A stretch of 64,000 nucleotides of DNA from Rhizopus arrhizus (taxonomy: Eukaryota > Mucoromycota > Mucoromycetes > Mucorales > Rhizopodaceae), in contig JAKZZE010000009.1 of the NCBI GenBank assembly GCA_024220505.1, positions 382,001 to 446,000 on the forward strand. Reading direction: 5' to 3'. Of this stretch, positions 1 to 9,986 are shown in pieces; within the stretch, counting starts at the first letter, position 1, and every line of letters begins with the position of its first letter. The notes below the pieces were generated by a model, which searched no databases, was not told the origin of the DNA, and was given only the letters and a program-made list of their open reading frames with translations. The translations under genes and the position numbers were made by a program.

Positions 1-3000
1 TGGTGTCATGTAGTCTACTAGTTGTACAGCTCTTTGTTTTATGTTTGTACTGTTGTCTGTAGTACGTTTGCTCTGTGACTTTGTATTTTTATTTTTTATG
101 GAAAGTTGCTGAGGATTATTATCTCCCCCCAGTCTTTTTTCCGTATCGTCTGAAAAAAGACGAGAAAGTGAATCCGGCAACACATTTTCAATTCCTGGAC
201 GATGGATTACTTTGAATGTATAGTTGAAAATAGTTTCGAACCAATTCAGCATCATGGGATTAGGAATGTTTTGTGTGCCAAGATAGACCAAACTTTTATG
301 ATCAGTATACAGCGTGAATTGAGATCCATACAACCACTTGTGAAATCTTTCAAAAAGATAACAGATGGCTAACAGCTCTCGTTTAGTTGTCGAGTAGTTC
401 ATTTCTGACTTCGACAGTGCTCTTGCTGCGAATCCAATATAGCGAGTTTTATCGTCAATAATTTGATAAAGTACACCGCCAATTCCTGTGTTGCTAGCAT
501 CTGTAGCTAGCTGTAATTCATGACGCATGTCAGGTATAGACAGAACAGGAGCATTAGATAAGGCTGTCTGTATATTTCGAAAAGCCTGTAGATATTTGTC
601 AGTCCAAATGTGTTCCAATGAACCTTCGTTACGTAGTTTATCTAACGGTGCGGTCATGGTAGAGAAATTTGGGAGATGACTTCGAAAATAATTAGCGAGG
701 CCTAGAAAGCGTTGTATATCTTTTCCAGTTTTTGGTATTGGCCATGCTAAAGCATTTGCAACCTTTCTGCTATCCAATGAGAGACTATTGTGACTAATAG
801 TGAAGCCTAGGATGTTTACCGAAGTTTGCATAAAGTGACATTTATCAACGTTAAGAATAAATTTAGCTGATGTAAGTCGTTCGATGACAGTAGTTACGCA
901 TTTGATATGTTCCTCAATATCGGGTCCAGTACCGATAGTTAAATCATCAATGAAACATGTAACGTATGGCAAGTCATGTAAGAGGGTAGTTAGCACACGT
1001 TGAAAGTGATTTGGTATAGGGGTCAAACCGAATGGTGCTCTACAAAATTGATATTGTTGACCGTTAAATGTAAAAGCTGTAAGGGCTCTATGCTCATCAG
1101 CTAGAGGTAACCGATGAAAAGCTTGTTTGAGGTCAAGTACTGTAAATAGTGTCGCAGCACTCATTTTTTGATGCAACTCAGCTATCAATGGTAATTGAAA
1201 GCGGTCGGTACGATCTTTAATGAGTATTGCATTGATATGTCTGGGGTCTATACACACCCGTACATCGTCACTATAATTACCATTAGCATCCTTCTTACGT
1301 ACAGTCAACAAAGGAGAGTTAAATGCAGTATTAGGAGGGGCTATTTCAATTACACCATCTGCTAACCATTTGTCAACCTGTTCTTGTACTTTAGGCTGGA
1401 TTGACAGTGCAATAGGATACTGCCGTCTATAAGTGGTTTTACCTGGTTCAGTTTCCAAGCGAACTATCGCTTCAGGTAGAGGACATGCAGACGTGCTAGG
1501 GATCTTAGCATTGGCGCTCAAATATGGCTGTAATGCGTCCATAAGTTGTTCACGCTGTTGGTGAGTACCAGCGGGTGACTTATTAGGTTTGATAGGTGAA
1601 GGGTCTATTGGATCAGGTATTGTAGAGATATTAGGACTATCCCACGTAACAGCTAAACCTGTCAAGTTAATGTTTAACTTAGGCATAAGATCTGTACCAA
1701 TACAAATAGGTATATCCTTATCAAACTTAAAAATTTCAAATTCATGTAAGACATTGATTCCGTTATAAAATACTTTTATTTGATCTGTAATAGCAGTTCT
1801 AGGTACCAAGGTATTCAAACTAGCTAATTGTAATTTTCCTGAAACAGGAAAAGTTCTAACGTTTATAATTTTTGCTAGGTCAGGAGAGATCGTAGAAGTA
1901 TTACACCCAGTATCAACCAAAGCCCAAGTACGGACATTTTCTATAGTGATGGGTACAAAAAAGGAATCAGTACGTTTGTTATTAAAACTGTGAAGTTTTG
2001 TATTAAACGGTTGCAACTTACATAATGATGAGTAGTAGTGGATGTCCTTGACGGCTTCATCGTCAAGATCCTGTTCTTCATCGTGGCTTTGTTGGTTGGC
2101 AGGGTTATATTTAGAAGCCTTTGTACCCATTGGTTTATCTTCACTGCCAGTCAACTGAAGTGAGCGGAATGCCCTGGTTATGGTAGGTGCAGTAGAGGAG
2201 GAGGAAGAGGCAGAACCAGCAGAAAGAGGTTGATTCCTTTTAGGGCAAACATTTAAATGCTCCCTAGTAAAAGGAGCGTTGCATTTAAAGCAACGCTTGC
2301 TAGATGTCTCTTTGTTCATATTGCCAGCAATTCCGAGTTCCTGAGCCTTTTTACAACGATCTGTTGTGTGGTTGCACTTTCCATGGATGATACAAGTCCT
2401 TCCATCCGTACGGTGGTTTCTTTTATGAATACCACTGGGAGGGTTCAACCCGTTGACTTGAGAGGGTTGGTTATTGAATTTTTTAGTTGACATATGGGGC
2501 AAGGTCTGTTGTTTCGTATGAAACTTTCTTGCGATACTAGAAAGGAGGTTTATGTCATTCCTTGCCTCCTGATCAAGACTGACGATGGCCATGTTGACAT
2601 GATTTTGGAGGCTACTAGTGAGGGAGTTCACAAACAAAATAGCCAAAAAATCATCAGCTACGGGAGTGGCTTCACGCTTGAGTTTCAAAAAGCGGTCAGT
2701 GTATTTTTCCACAGACTCATCAGGCTGCATACTGATGGTTAACAGCTCTCTTGAGGCGTGGGCTTGGGCCTCAGTGGATTCGATGCCATATTTCAAGGTT
2801 AATTGTTCCTTGAATATGGTCCAAGATAAATTCTTCTTTACCCGTAATTCATCATACCAAGAACGTTGAGTATGGGTAAGTGAGAAAGGGATGAGGCGCT
2901 GCCAATGCACCTGTACATCCAAGCGGTACGCAAAGAGGATATCCTCAAAACGTCGGATACAGTCAGCAATGTCTTTAAAGACGGGCAATGCTGAGTTCTC

Positions 3001-3522
3001 TACATTACCAGTGTACTGAAACAAAGGTAAGTTTTGAGGAACCACTGTAGGTTGACTGTTAGAACCGTTAATGGCAGAGCCATTGGTTTGTATAGTCAAG
3101 TTATTAGCCATTTTTGCTTGCAAGTCCAACAAGGAGGCCAAGATGGTAGACTTGGTCGTATATTCGCGGGAAAGGTTAGCAAGTTGCTTTCCTGTAAGCT
3201 CTTGACCCGTGATAGCCGCAGCAATTTGTTCTACCTGTTTCGTCAAAGTCTGGACGGTAGCCGTCAAATTACGACTACCCGAGACCTGAGAAGGTGGTGC
3301 TGCGCCACTGCCCTTGACACCAGCGAGTGGAGAGGCCATAGCCCTGGGTTCAACTTCTTCCATCTCTATATCTTCTGTAATAGAGTTTGGAGATCCAGTA
3401 AGAGGAAGTTCGATCCCATTAACCATGGAGGGCTTTTCAAGTCTAGGACCAATGAAAGCAGGGTCACTTTCAGAAAGAAGGGTTTCTTCGTTGTAAGCCA
3501 AAAGATTAGAGTTGATAGACAT
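1..3522 (-). CDS. Ty3/gypsy Gag-Pol polyprotein of element Z, 3' end outside window
   Basis: One uninterrupted frame of 1174 codons runs from an ATG at 3522 to the left edge without a stop, so the integrase part lies outside the window. Order: Gag (about residues 1-400) with Cys/His clusters near residue 410 (CFKCN), aspartic protease with DTG near 534, reverse transcriptase with FIDD near 858, RNase H with ATDAS near 1003 and TDHK near 1073, then the VDYMT linker that in elements B and D precedes the integrase zinc-binding domain. The single-frame Gag-Pol layout matches elements B and D. The ATG was chosen because it follows the LTR and priming region and starts a Gag-like N-terminus. Whether a chromodomain is present cannot be seen. 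Family call is secure; activity is unknown. Confidence 0.92.
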   Translation of the reverse strand, partial: MSINSNLLAYNEETLLSESDPAFIGPRLEKPSMVNGIELPLTGSPNSITEDIEMEEVEPRAMASPLAGVKGSGAAPPSQVSGSRNLTATVQTLTKQVEQIAAAITGQELTGKQLANLSREYTTKSTILASLLDLQAKMANNLTIQTNGSAINGSNSQPTVVPQNLPLFQYTGNVENSALPVFKDIADCIRRFEDILFAYRLDVQVHWQRLIPFSLTHTQRSWYDELRVKKNLSWTIFKEQLTLKYGIESTEAQAHASRELLTISMQPDESVEKYTDRFLKLKREATPVADDFLAILFVNSLTSSLQNHVNMAIVSLDQEARNDINLLSSIARKFHTKQQTLPHMSTKKFNNQPSQVNGLNPPSGIHKRNHRTDGRTCIIHGKCNHTTDRCKKAQELGIAGNMNKETSSKRCFKCNAPFTREHLNVCPKRNQPLSAGSASSSSSTAPTITRAFRSLQLTGSEDKPMGTKASKYNPANQQSHDEEQDLDDEAVKDIHYYSSLCKLQPFNTKLHSFNNKRTDSFFVPITIENVRTWALVDTGCNTSTISPDLAKIINVRTFPVSGKLQLASLNTLVPRTAITDQIKVFYNGINVLHEFEIFKFDKDIPICIGTDLMPKLNINLTGLAVTWDSPNISTIPDPIDPSPIKPNKSPAGTHQQREQLMDALQPYLSANAKIPSTSACPLPEAIVRLETEPGKTTYRRQYPIALSIQPKVQEQVDKWLADGVIEIAPPNTAFNSPLLTVRKKDANGNYSDDVRVCIDPRHINAILIKDRTDRFQLPLIAELHQKMSAATLFTVLDLKQAFHRLPLADEHRALTAFTFNGQQYQFCRAPFGLTPIPNHFQRVLTTLLHDLPYVTCFIDDLTIGTGPDIEEHIKCVTTVIERLTSAKFILNVDKCHFMQTSVNILGFTISHNSLSLDSRKVANALAWPIPKTGKDIQRFLGLANYFRSHLPNFSTMTAPLDKLRNEGSLEHIWTDKYLQAFRNIQTALSNAPVLSIPDMRHELQLATDASNTGIGGVLYQIIDDKTRYIGFAARALSKSEMNYSTTKRELLAICYLFERFHKWLYGSQFTLYTDHKSLVYLGTQNIPNPMMLNWFETIFNYTFKVIHRPGIENVLPDSLSRLFSDDTEKRLGGDNNPQQLSIKNKNTKSQSKRTTDNSTNIKQRAVQLVDYMTP

Positions 3523-3573
3523 GTTTGAGAATAGCGTAGTAATAATAGAGTAAAGAGAATTCGTCAAAAAAAA

Positions 3574-3960
3574 TGATTTATCCAAGAATAGAAAGGAACA
3601 AGAGAGGACGAGACTCGATAAAGAGATTGTTTTATTTAATAAGAAAATGATACTCTATTTATACTTTTCATACACGGATAATATTTCATGTCATGGATTA
3701 ATAATTAATGAGTATGATATAACTGATGACAAATAGATAATGGTTACGTGTTCTTCCATTGTTATCTTTGTCACCATAAGCATTTATCCATAGAATACTC
3801 GTATATGATTGACTGCGATTGACTGTGATTTAGTTCCTGGATTTAATATAATTTAACCGTGCAATTACGCAGCATCTTATCCTTAATGAAGATTATCCGA
3901 ATTAACCTGTAGCCTATCTATTGGATATATTTTACATGTAGCTTATTAATACTGTTTTCA
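3574..3960 (-). repeat. 5' LTR of element Z
   Basis: The 387-bp segment starts TG and ends CA and lies directly upstream of the Z Gag frame, separated by a short leader containing GAATTC. A TATAAATAG-like box and an AGTCTC motif lie on the minus strand. The partner LTR is outside the window, so the boundaries rest on TG..CA and the position of the LINE sequence that begins at once beyond 3960. Confidence 0.65.
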
Positions 3961-6433
3961 TATCGAGTTATGAATGATGGATACATCAATCACACCTTTT
4001 CAAACTGGTTTTGTGTCTGGCCGCTTTATAGCAGACAATGGACTTTTGATGAAACTGGTCATGGATCATGCTCGCTCGTCAAACTCCGATGCCCTAGGTC
4101 TCTTACTAGATCAAGAAAAAGCGTACGATCGTGTTCACCCGGATTACCTTCGACAAGTCCTTTTGCGTTTTGGCTTTCCTCAAACCTTTGTCGATAGCAT
4201 TCTCGGTCTGTTCTTTGGCACACAATTGCGTCTCAATGTCAATGGCTTTTTGTCCAACCCGGTTCATCAACGCCGAGGGTTGCGACAGGGTGATCCCATC
4301 TCTCCTCTCCTCTTTAACCTTGCGTTTGAACCTCTTCTTCGCCGGACTCTGAGTGATTCGACATATCAAGGTTACTCGCTGCCACGATCTCCTCGCTCTC
4401 CTTGCTCTGAACCTGTCAAGCTCTTGGCTTATGCGGATGACGTCCTCTTTTTGTTGAATGACCCATCTGACTTGACCTCCTTGCAAGAGCATTTGTCCTT
4501 ATACTCCCGTGCATCGAATGCGCGAGTGAATTTCCACAAGACTGAGGCATTGTCCCTGTCTGGTGCTCGGTTAGATCCTGATTCTGTGTGGCATACACCA
4601 CTATTGTCCCATCGGATTACCCGTTGGCATGACTGTCGCTCTCCTCAACCTGTCATCTACCTGGGATACCCGCTTTCGACCAGCACTTCTCAACGCGACC
4701 GTTACCTAGAAACTATCTTGTGCAAAATCAAGTCGGCCAGTGTTCTCCATTCTCAACGTTCGCTGTCTATACGTGGGAGGGTAACAATTGTCAACTCGCT
4801 TATTTTATCAAAGCTATGGCATATACTTCGAGTCGTTTCTGTTCCTCTCTCCTTTTTGGACAAGGTGCGGTCTATTGTTTCGTCGTTCTTGACATGGCGT
4901 CTGTTTCCCAGAATCGGCCTGGCCACTATGTGCCTTCCTCGCTCGTCCGGTGGTTTAGGTGTTTTGGACCCTCAGGTTCAGCAAGGTGCTCTACAGTTAC
5001 GTTGGATTCTCCCATTGCTATCTGTCGCGCCTATGAATAGTGATTCAGCCAGTTGGTCGTCGTCCGATATAACTAATTCAATTGTTCTACCTCGCCTGTT
5101 GGACTATATGCTTTTTCATTTGCAAGCTTGGTCCCCATCTATCATTTCTATCGACCTCGATACTTTTGATATTCGTTTGCCATACCTGTTCAAAGATCTT
5201 CGTCCGCCGGCTTTACGTCTCCCAAATGGCATTTTCTCTCTGTTCTTCCGTTGTTTGGACATGCTGCCAAAACCATTTGACCATGTGGTAATCAACCCAC
5301 AAACTGCTCTTCAGCTACCGATTTCTGCAGTCATACTTCCGGCTTCTTCTGTTCCACTGTCAAAATCTCAGTCTTGTCTGCCTTGCTCAACTGCTTACAA
5401 GTTTGATGTATCTTCTAGCCGTCTTCAACCACGAATACGTGCTGATATACATGTTCGGCCCAATCTCACTAAACGCTTTCTCAGGCTTGTTCGTCACGAC
5501 AAAGTCCGCCTCGCGCCCTTCTTTGTTCGTGCTTGCATTCCACCAATGTATGCTTCTCAAGGACCTCATCCATTCGAACCAATTTCTCACGATTCAGTGG
5601 ATGCTTCCCCCTTCTTGATTGACCTTGAATTGCTACCAGATGTCACTGGTATTGCGCTTACTTCAAAACTTTTCCGACGTCTTTGCCGCTCTGTTCCCGC
5701 ATCAGAATTGTCTCTACCCTCTCACAAATGGACTCAATTTTGGAACTTTCCATTGTCTCATCATTGTCGAAACATCTGGTACAGGTTACTACATGGCAAA
5801 ATCCCCTGCAGGACACTCTTGCACCGCATCATGCCGGTTGCGTTTACATCAGCTTGCTGTCCTGTGTGTCTTACGGAGGAAGATACGTTGGAGCACTTTC
5901 TCCTTTTGTGTCCCTCTAAGCAGGCAGTGTGGCGACATACATGGTCTCAGCATCTCGGCGTACTTCACTTCGATCCGGCTTTTGTTCGACGAGCTCTGTT
6001 CTCTCTTGTGTTTCCCTCCGAAGATTCCTGCAAATCTCCTGTAGCCGCTTCAATTGTTATCGGGCATACTTTAGTTGCAATTTGGCGTGCTCATTGGGCT
6101 TTGGTCTTCGACAACAAGCCTTTCGTCCCCGAAGCTATTATTCCTCAATTGTCGAAGTTGCTTCTCACGTCGCATAAAGAAAGTCTTTACCTTTCGCGCT
6201 GCTCTCCTTTACCGGTGCCTCATTTTTCTCTTTGAAATCTTAATTAGTATGACTCATATCCTCATCACTTCGAACATTTCAAACATCTCAACAAAAAAAA
6301 AAAAAAAAAAAAAAAAAAACCACCACTTATACCCTTTCCCTAAAATTTAAAAATCCCAAAAACAATTTCTGTGACTCGATCCTTCGTCACTCATAATAAA
6401 CTTGAGCGCAAGCTCCTTATAAAAAAAAAAAAA
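3961..6433 (+). mobile_element. L1-type LINE, 3' part
   Basis: A non-LTR retrotransposon fragment comprising the distal part of ORF2, a short 3' UTR and A-tracts at about 6292-6319 and 6421-6433. Just before the second A-tract is a small hairpin (GAGC-GCAA-GCTC near 6403). Sequence upstream of the palm domain is missing; it was either lost by 5' truncation or is separated by insertion of element Z, whose LTR abuts at 3960. GTTTTC occurs before the LINE (3954-3959) and after the last A-tract (6434-6439), a weak candidate target duplication. Confidence 0.8.
3974..6235 (+). CDS. LINE ORF2 reverse transcriptase, N-terminally incomplete
   Basis: 753 residues in one frame. The RT palm is recognisable: TGFVSGR near residue 12, LLLDQEKAYDR near 44 (motif A), GLRQGDPISPLLF near 104 (motif B) and YADDVLF near 153 (catalytic motif C). 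The C-terminal third has a zf-RVT type cysteine/histidine cluster (CCPVC followed by LEHFLLLC) near residues 640-660. The LLLDQEKAYDRV and QTGF signatures are those of the L1 group. The endonuclease and the first RT motifs are absent. An in-frame TGA lies just upstream of the first ATG, so the listed start is where the surviving frame opens and not a native start. Confidence 0.85.
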   Translation: MMDTSITPFQTGFVSGRFIADNGLLMKLVMDHARSSNSDALGLLLDQEKAYDRVHPDYLRQVLLRFGFPQTFVDSILGLFFGTQLRLNVNGFLSNPVHQRRGLRQGDPISPLLFNLAFEPLLRRTLSDSTYQGYSLPRSPRSPCSEPVKLLAYADDVLFLLNDPSDLTSLQEHLSLYSRASNARVNFHKTEALSLSGARLDPDSVWHTPLLSHRITRWHDCRSPQPVIYLGYPLSTSTSQRDRYLETILCKIKSASVLHSQRSLSIRGRVTIVNSLILSKLWHILRVVSVPLSFLDKVRSIVSSFLTWRLFPRIGLATMCLPRSSGGLGVLDPQVQQGALQLRWILPLLSVAPMNSDSASWSSSDITNSIVLPRLLDYMLFHLQAWSPSIISIDLDTFDIRLPYLFKDLRPPALRLPNGIFSLFFRCLDMLPKPFDHVVINPQTALQLPISAVILPASSVPLSKSQSCLPCSTAYKFDVSSSRLQPRIRADIHVRPNLTKRFLRLVRHDKVRLAPFFVRACIPPMYASQGPHPFEPISHDSVDASPFLIDLELLPDVTGIALTSKLFRRLCRSVPASELSLPSHKWTQFWNFPLSHHCRNIWYRLLHGKIPCRTLLHRIMPVAFTSACCPVCLTEEDTLEHFLLLCPSKQAVWRHTWSQHLGVLHFDPAFVRRALFSLVFPSEDSCKSPVAASIVIGHTLVAIWRAHWALVFDNKPFVPEAIIPQLSKLLLTSHKESLYLSRCSPLPVPHFSL

Positions 6434-6512
6434 GTTTTCTTGATTTTGTGATGTTTTTAGATTTTTGTGTTTTCCTTTGAATTGTGAATTTAGTTGAGTT
6501 TTTCAATTTCAT
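6434..6512 (-). repeat. left remnant of an A/E-like LTR (Y) split by element A
   Basis: Short AT-rich stretch between the LINE tail and the left LTR of A. With 35928-36487 it probably formed one sequence before A inserted, because ATTGT occurs at both junctions. No gene is visible. The assignment to an LTR relies mostly on the right-hand part. Confidence 0.4.
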
Positions 6513-6774
6513 TGTTATTTTTCTTGGAGTAGTAAAGGTTGTTATTAATAAAGAGAGTTTTCTTGAGTTTTTACAAGTTTAGTTGCTTGATGTGACCACC
6601 AGATCTTTTAAGTAAGATCAAATATAAGATAAAAGATAAAGATAAAAATAAAGGGAACAGGGACTTTTATAACTAAAGATTGCCTGTTTGTGTAAATGAA
6701 AAAATAAAAAGAATTGAACTTGAGTTATTTATTCAAAAAACTGAATTGAATTGACTTCAACAAGAGAAGGTATT
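6513..6774 (-). repeat. 3' LTR of element A
   Basis: Identical to 35666-35927 over 262 bp by eye. It contains the GTGACCACCAGATCTT motif also found in the LTR of E and in remnant Y. Confidence 0.9.
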
Positions 6775-6849
6775 TATATTGTTTCTTTGTTTGTGCTTTT
6801 GACCTTTTTCACAAAAATGAAAGTTTTCATTTGACCGACAATTTTCGAT

Positions 6850-7587
6850 CTAGCGACTAAAGTCGCTATTTTGAAAATTTTCGGCTTGATCGGGTGTTAC
6901 ATTGTTACTTTCTTCTTGGTTACAGATGCCCGTACCAGTAGAAGAATCGTCCTCGATTCTTGTCCAGGAGTCGACTTGCTTTACTTTGATGGACAGAGCG
7001 CGATAAAAGCTATAGCCAGGTACAAAAGTCTTCAAGAGAGTTTGCTTAGCTGCTAAGTACAATCCAATATCTTGCGCGTTTGGCTTAGGCTGGTTCAAAC
7101 GAAAATGAGCCCAGTGACAGACATTAGTGGCAAAAAGATCACACAAGGAGTCTCTTAATTCTTCTAGACGTTCAATTTCTTGTAATGCGTGAACATATTG
7201 TTCATATTGATGCCGAATAAGGTTTTCAAGTTGAACCAAGATCTCTTGATTATCTTGTTCCTCCCAGTCACATTGTTCGTTCGTTGCACTTCCATTCTGA
7301 ATAACACAATTGGCACCATTATTATAAGTAACTTGTTCATTTATGAGCTTGTCTAAGGAAACTATATCTTCCATGAGATATTTAGCGTATTCCTCACGGG
7401 TAACTGATTCTCCTTCGATCTCATATACAGGATTTTGAGGGCCAACATCACAGGATTCCCATTGTCGCAAGAAGTCATTCGCTGCAACCATGGCAACATC
7501 ATAACCCTGTTGCAAGTAGAGCTGCAATAGGTAAGTTTCAACGTTCATTGAAAAAGAGCCATTTCCAGTGTTGTTTTGGATAGCCAT
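6850..7587 (-). CDS. extra 3' ORF of element A, unknown function
   Basis: 245 codons lying between the integrase frame and the 3' LTR of A, a position where most Ty3/gypsy elements have no gene or an env-like gene. The product is acidic and mostly helical in appearance, with a possible coiled-coil stretch (HQYEQYVHALQEIERLEEL, about residues 127-145). No signal peptide, membrane segment, zinc finger or catalytic motif is visible, so it does not look like an envelope protein. The ATG is preceded by a 19-nt poly(A) tract (minus strand, 7595-7613) ending 7 nt before it. Element E has no equivalent. It could be an accessory factor or captured host gene; I do not recognise it. Confidence 0.7.
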   Translation of the reverse strand: MAIQNNTGNGSFSMNVETYLLQLYLQQGYDVAMVAANDFLRQWESCDVGPQNPVYEIEGESVTREEYAKYLMEDIVSLDKLINEQVTYNNGANCVIQNGSATNEQCDWEEQDNQEILVQLENLIRHQYEQYVHALQEIERLEELRDSLCDLFATNVCHWAHFRLNQPKPNAQDIGLYLAAKQTLLKTFVPGYSFYRALSIKVKQVDSWTRIEDDSSTGTGICNQEESNNVTPDQAENFQNSDFSR

Positions 7588-7729
7588 TGTAAAATTTTTT
7601 TTTTTTTTTTTTTGAGGATTTGTGAATAATTTGTTCGATATTTATAGTTTTGGTTTGGTTTTTGTTTACTATTGTTTTGGTGTGGATGTTATGCGTTCTT
7701 GTGATTATAATCTTTGTGGTTGCTTCATC

Positions 7730-9076
7730 TTACTGAAGGAGTTCAAATGTTTCATCATCCAGGTTTGTAATGATTTGTCGTTGGTTTTCTTGGCACCATT
7801 GTACCTTGGGAAGCAGGTAAGGTTTCATTCTGTTTCCGTGTACCCTTCTTAATTTGATATCTTCTGGATTCATACTTTTGATATGATACGTGCCTTTGCC
7901 TAATATGTGTTGTACGACATAAGGCCCTTCCCATTTATCTTGTAACTTTGCCGACCAAGATGTGGACAAGTAATCTCTGTAAATGAGAACTAAATCTCCT
8001 AGTCTGAACGGTGGTTTGAGTTCTTTACGCTCATCCAATATCTTGTTTTCGATTTGCTTCCTTTGAGTTTCTTGCGCTCTGTTGATATTTTGTACTGCTG
8101 TTTCTCTTATCTGGTTGAGATTATATATTTGGTGGATTGTCCTATGTTTGAGTATGGCGTCAAATTTGGGTGAATTTCGTTCGTAAATGTGATGATCTAA
8201 ATCAAATAGTGTCTTCGGTTCATAGCCGTATAATAAGAAAAAGGGTGTTTGCTGAGTTGATGCTTGTTTAATTGTTCGATAAGCAAAGAGTGCTGCTGGT
8301 AGATACGCATCCCAGTCTTCTTTTTCTTCTTTGCTTCGTTTCTGTAATATTTGTCCTAATGTTCTGTTGAATCGTTCTATTAACCCGTTACTTTGTGGGT
8401 TGTAAGGTGTAGTCGTCTTGTGAATAATTGTATATGTTTTGCACACTTCCTGTAACAGTTTGCTAAGGAACGGCTTGCCATTATCGGAAACTATAATAGT
8501 GGGACATCCATGTCTACATATGATCTCTTCGTACAAAAATAGAGATATTTCAGAGGCGGTTTGAAAGCGTATGGGTCTCGCTTCTACATATTTCGTAAGG
8601 TAGTCAATTGCTGCAATAATGTATCGGTATCCAGTCCTTGACGCTTGGACGTGCTTAATATCTAAGGCTATTCGATCAAACGGTTTTGTGGATACTGCTA
8701 CTGGATACAGCTCTTCGTTCAGTAATTTCTTTCCATACTTCTGGCATCTATGGCACTTCGTCACATATTCCATGATATCTTTAGTCATATTATCCCAGTA
8801 ATAACGTGACGCTATCTTGTGTAGGGTATTATTATATGCTAAATGTCCTCCAAGTGGGTGTTGATGAAAAGAATACATGATTTCTTCTGCTTCTTTTTTG
8901 TTTAAAACCTTCCGTATGATACCATTTTCTGTATTGTATCTATACAATGTATCTCGATAGATTGTGAACTTGGACGCTTCTTTCTGTAAATATTTGGCTT
9001 GTTTCATTGTAATGCCTTCGGGAAGTTTCAAGTCTTGTAAATATTGTTTCAGTATGTTTATTTGTCCTTGTTCCAT
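7730..9076 (-). CDS. integrase of element A
   Basis: 448 residues. HHCC zinc-binding domain: H73, H78, C108, C111. Catalytic core: D139 (IALDIKHV), D198 (VSDNGKPF) and E234 (NGLIERFN), with the retroviral D-x35-E spacing. A GPY/F module follows (KLQDKWEGPYVV). No chromodomain. The frame is separate from the RNase H frame, which ends at 9441, and 364 nt containing a 53-nt A-tract lie between. All catalytic residues are present, so this frame may still make a functional integrase although the upstream pol is broken. An in-frame start earlier than M1 was not seen. Confidence 0.9.
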   Translation of the reverse strand: MEQGQINILKQYLQDLKLPEGITMKQAKYLQKEASKFTIYRDTLYRYNTENGIIRKVLNKKEAEEIMYSFHQHPLGGHLAYNNTLHKIASRYYWDNMTKDIMEYVTKCHRCQKYGKKLLNEELYPVAVSTKPFDRIALDIKHVQASRTGYRYIIAAIDYLTKYVEARPIRFQTASEISLFLYEEIICRHGCPTIIVSDNGKPFLSKLLQEVCKTYTIIHKTTTPYNPQSNGLIERFNRTLGQILQKRSKEEKEDWDAYLPAALFAYRTIKQASTQQTPFFLLYGYEPKTLFDLDHHIYERNSPKFDAILKHRTIHQIYNLNQIRETAVQNINRAQETQRKQIENKILDERKELKPPFRLGDLVLIYRDYLSTSWSAKLQDKWEGPYVVQHILGKGTYHIKSMNPEDIKLRRVHGNRMKPYLLPKVQWCQENQRQIITNLDDETFELLQ

Positions 9077-9282
9077 TTTGGTGAATAAAGTAGTACGATG
9101 TTTGTTTTTGTGAGATGGGTATTTCCAAAGTTAATATCCGAAATTTTTCGATTTGAGTTCTTGTTTCAGGTTTGATGTATGCTGTGATTCCAGTGTATAT
9201 TGTGAAATTGCTAAATTTGTAATACTGAGAATATTGTGTTGTTGGGGAATATGATATTGCTGGGCCGACCTCCTCCTCTTTT

Positions 9283-9338
<56 letters not shown>

Positions 9339-9440
9339 ATGTTTTTGTGATTGTTTTCTAGATTATGTTTCAACTACCCTCCCATCCTCCATGTAGTGAA
9401 TAAGTATATAATAGTATGATAATATATTCTAGTATGTTGT
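9077..9440 (-). other. A-tract-rich gap between RNase H and integrase frames of A
   Basis: On the element strand this gap holds a 53-nt uninterrupted poly(A) run (T on plus, 9285-9337). Similar A-rich gaps sit at the same place in E (18 nt, 37273-37290) and G (20 nt, 52512-52531, plus shorter runs). Confidence 0.8.
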
Positions 9441-9766
9441 TTAATATCCAAGCCTTGATAAGAAGTCTGCACTTTCATTCACTCGACCAGGTCGATATTT
9501 GATATCAAATTCGTATTCGGATAATATGACAATCCATCGTGCTATAATTCCAGTTGGGTTTGGTGTTTTGAGTAATCCTGTTAGCGCTGAATGGTCTGTA
9601 ATAATCATGAACTTCTTTCCAAGTAAGTAAGGCCTGAATAACTTTACTGCCCAAACAACGGCTAAACATTCCAATTTGGTTGGGGCGTAGTTTGTTTCAT
9701 TTGGCTTGAGTCCTCGACTTGCAAATACAATTGGATGCTCTTTACCATCATCATCTAATGGCTAAA
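9441..9766 (-). pseudogene. RNase H fragment of element A pol
   Basis: Minus-strand frame matching the distal RNase H of element E: EHPIVFASR, KLECLAVVWAVK, ITDHSAL and the closing ESADFLSRLGY followed by a stop. The proximal part, including the first catalytic Asp (VTDAS in E), is missing because the sequence stops at the Merlin end. The coding sequence resumes at 11965, about 93 codons short of E. Confidence 0.9.
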
Positions 9767-9787
9767 TGAAAGATTTACCGTCCACAT
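9767..9787 (+). repeat. left terminal inverted repeat of Merlin
   Basis: 21 bp, exact reverse complement of 11944-11964. Confidence 0.9.
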
Positions 9788-9986
9788 TTTTGCAAGCCTG
9801 TAGCGGAGCTAAAATCAAGCATATAGACATAAGTTATACATCATTCGAAAGCCCGGACAATTTACTCTCAGTTGGTGTAACATTTATATCCAAAAAAAGC
9901 AATAGTCGGACATTAATGAAGCTAGAAAATAGACGCTATATAGCCCTGATTTGTATGGTTATCTATGAAAGTTTTATTTGTTTATT

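Noticed and set aside
4106..4492. 128-codon minus-strand ORF inside the LINE
   Set aside because: It is antisense to the conserved RT palm region, has no recognisable motif and is explained by the plus-strand codon bias.
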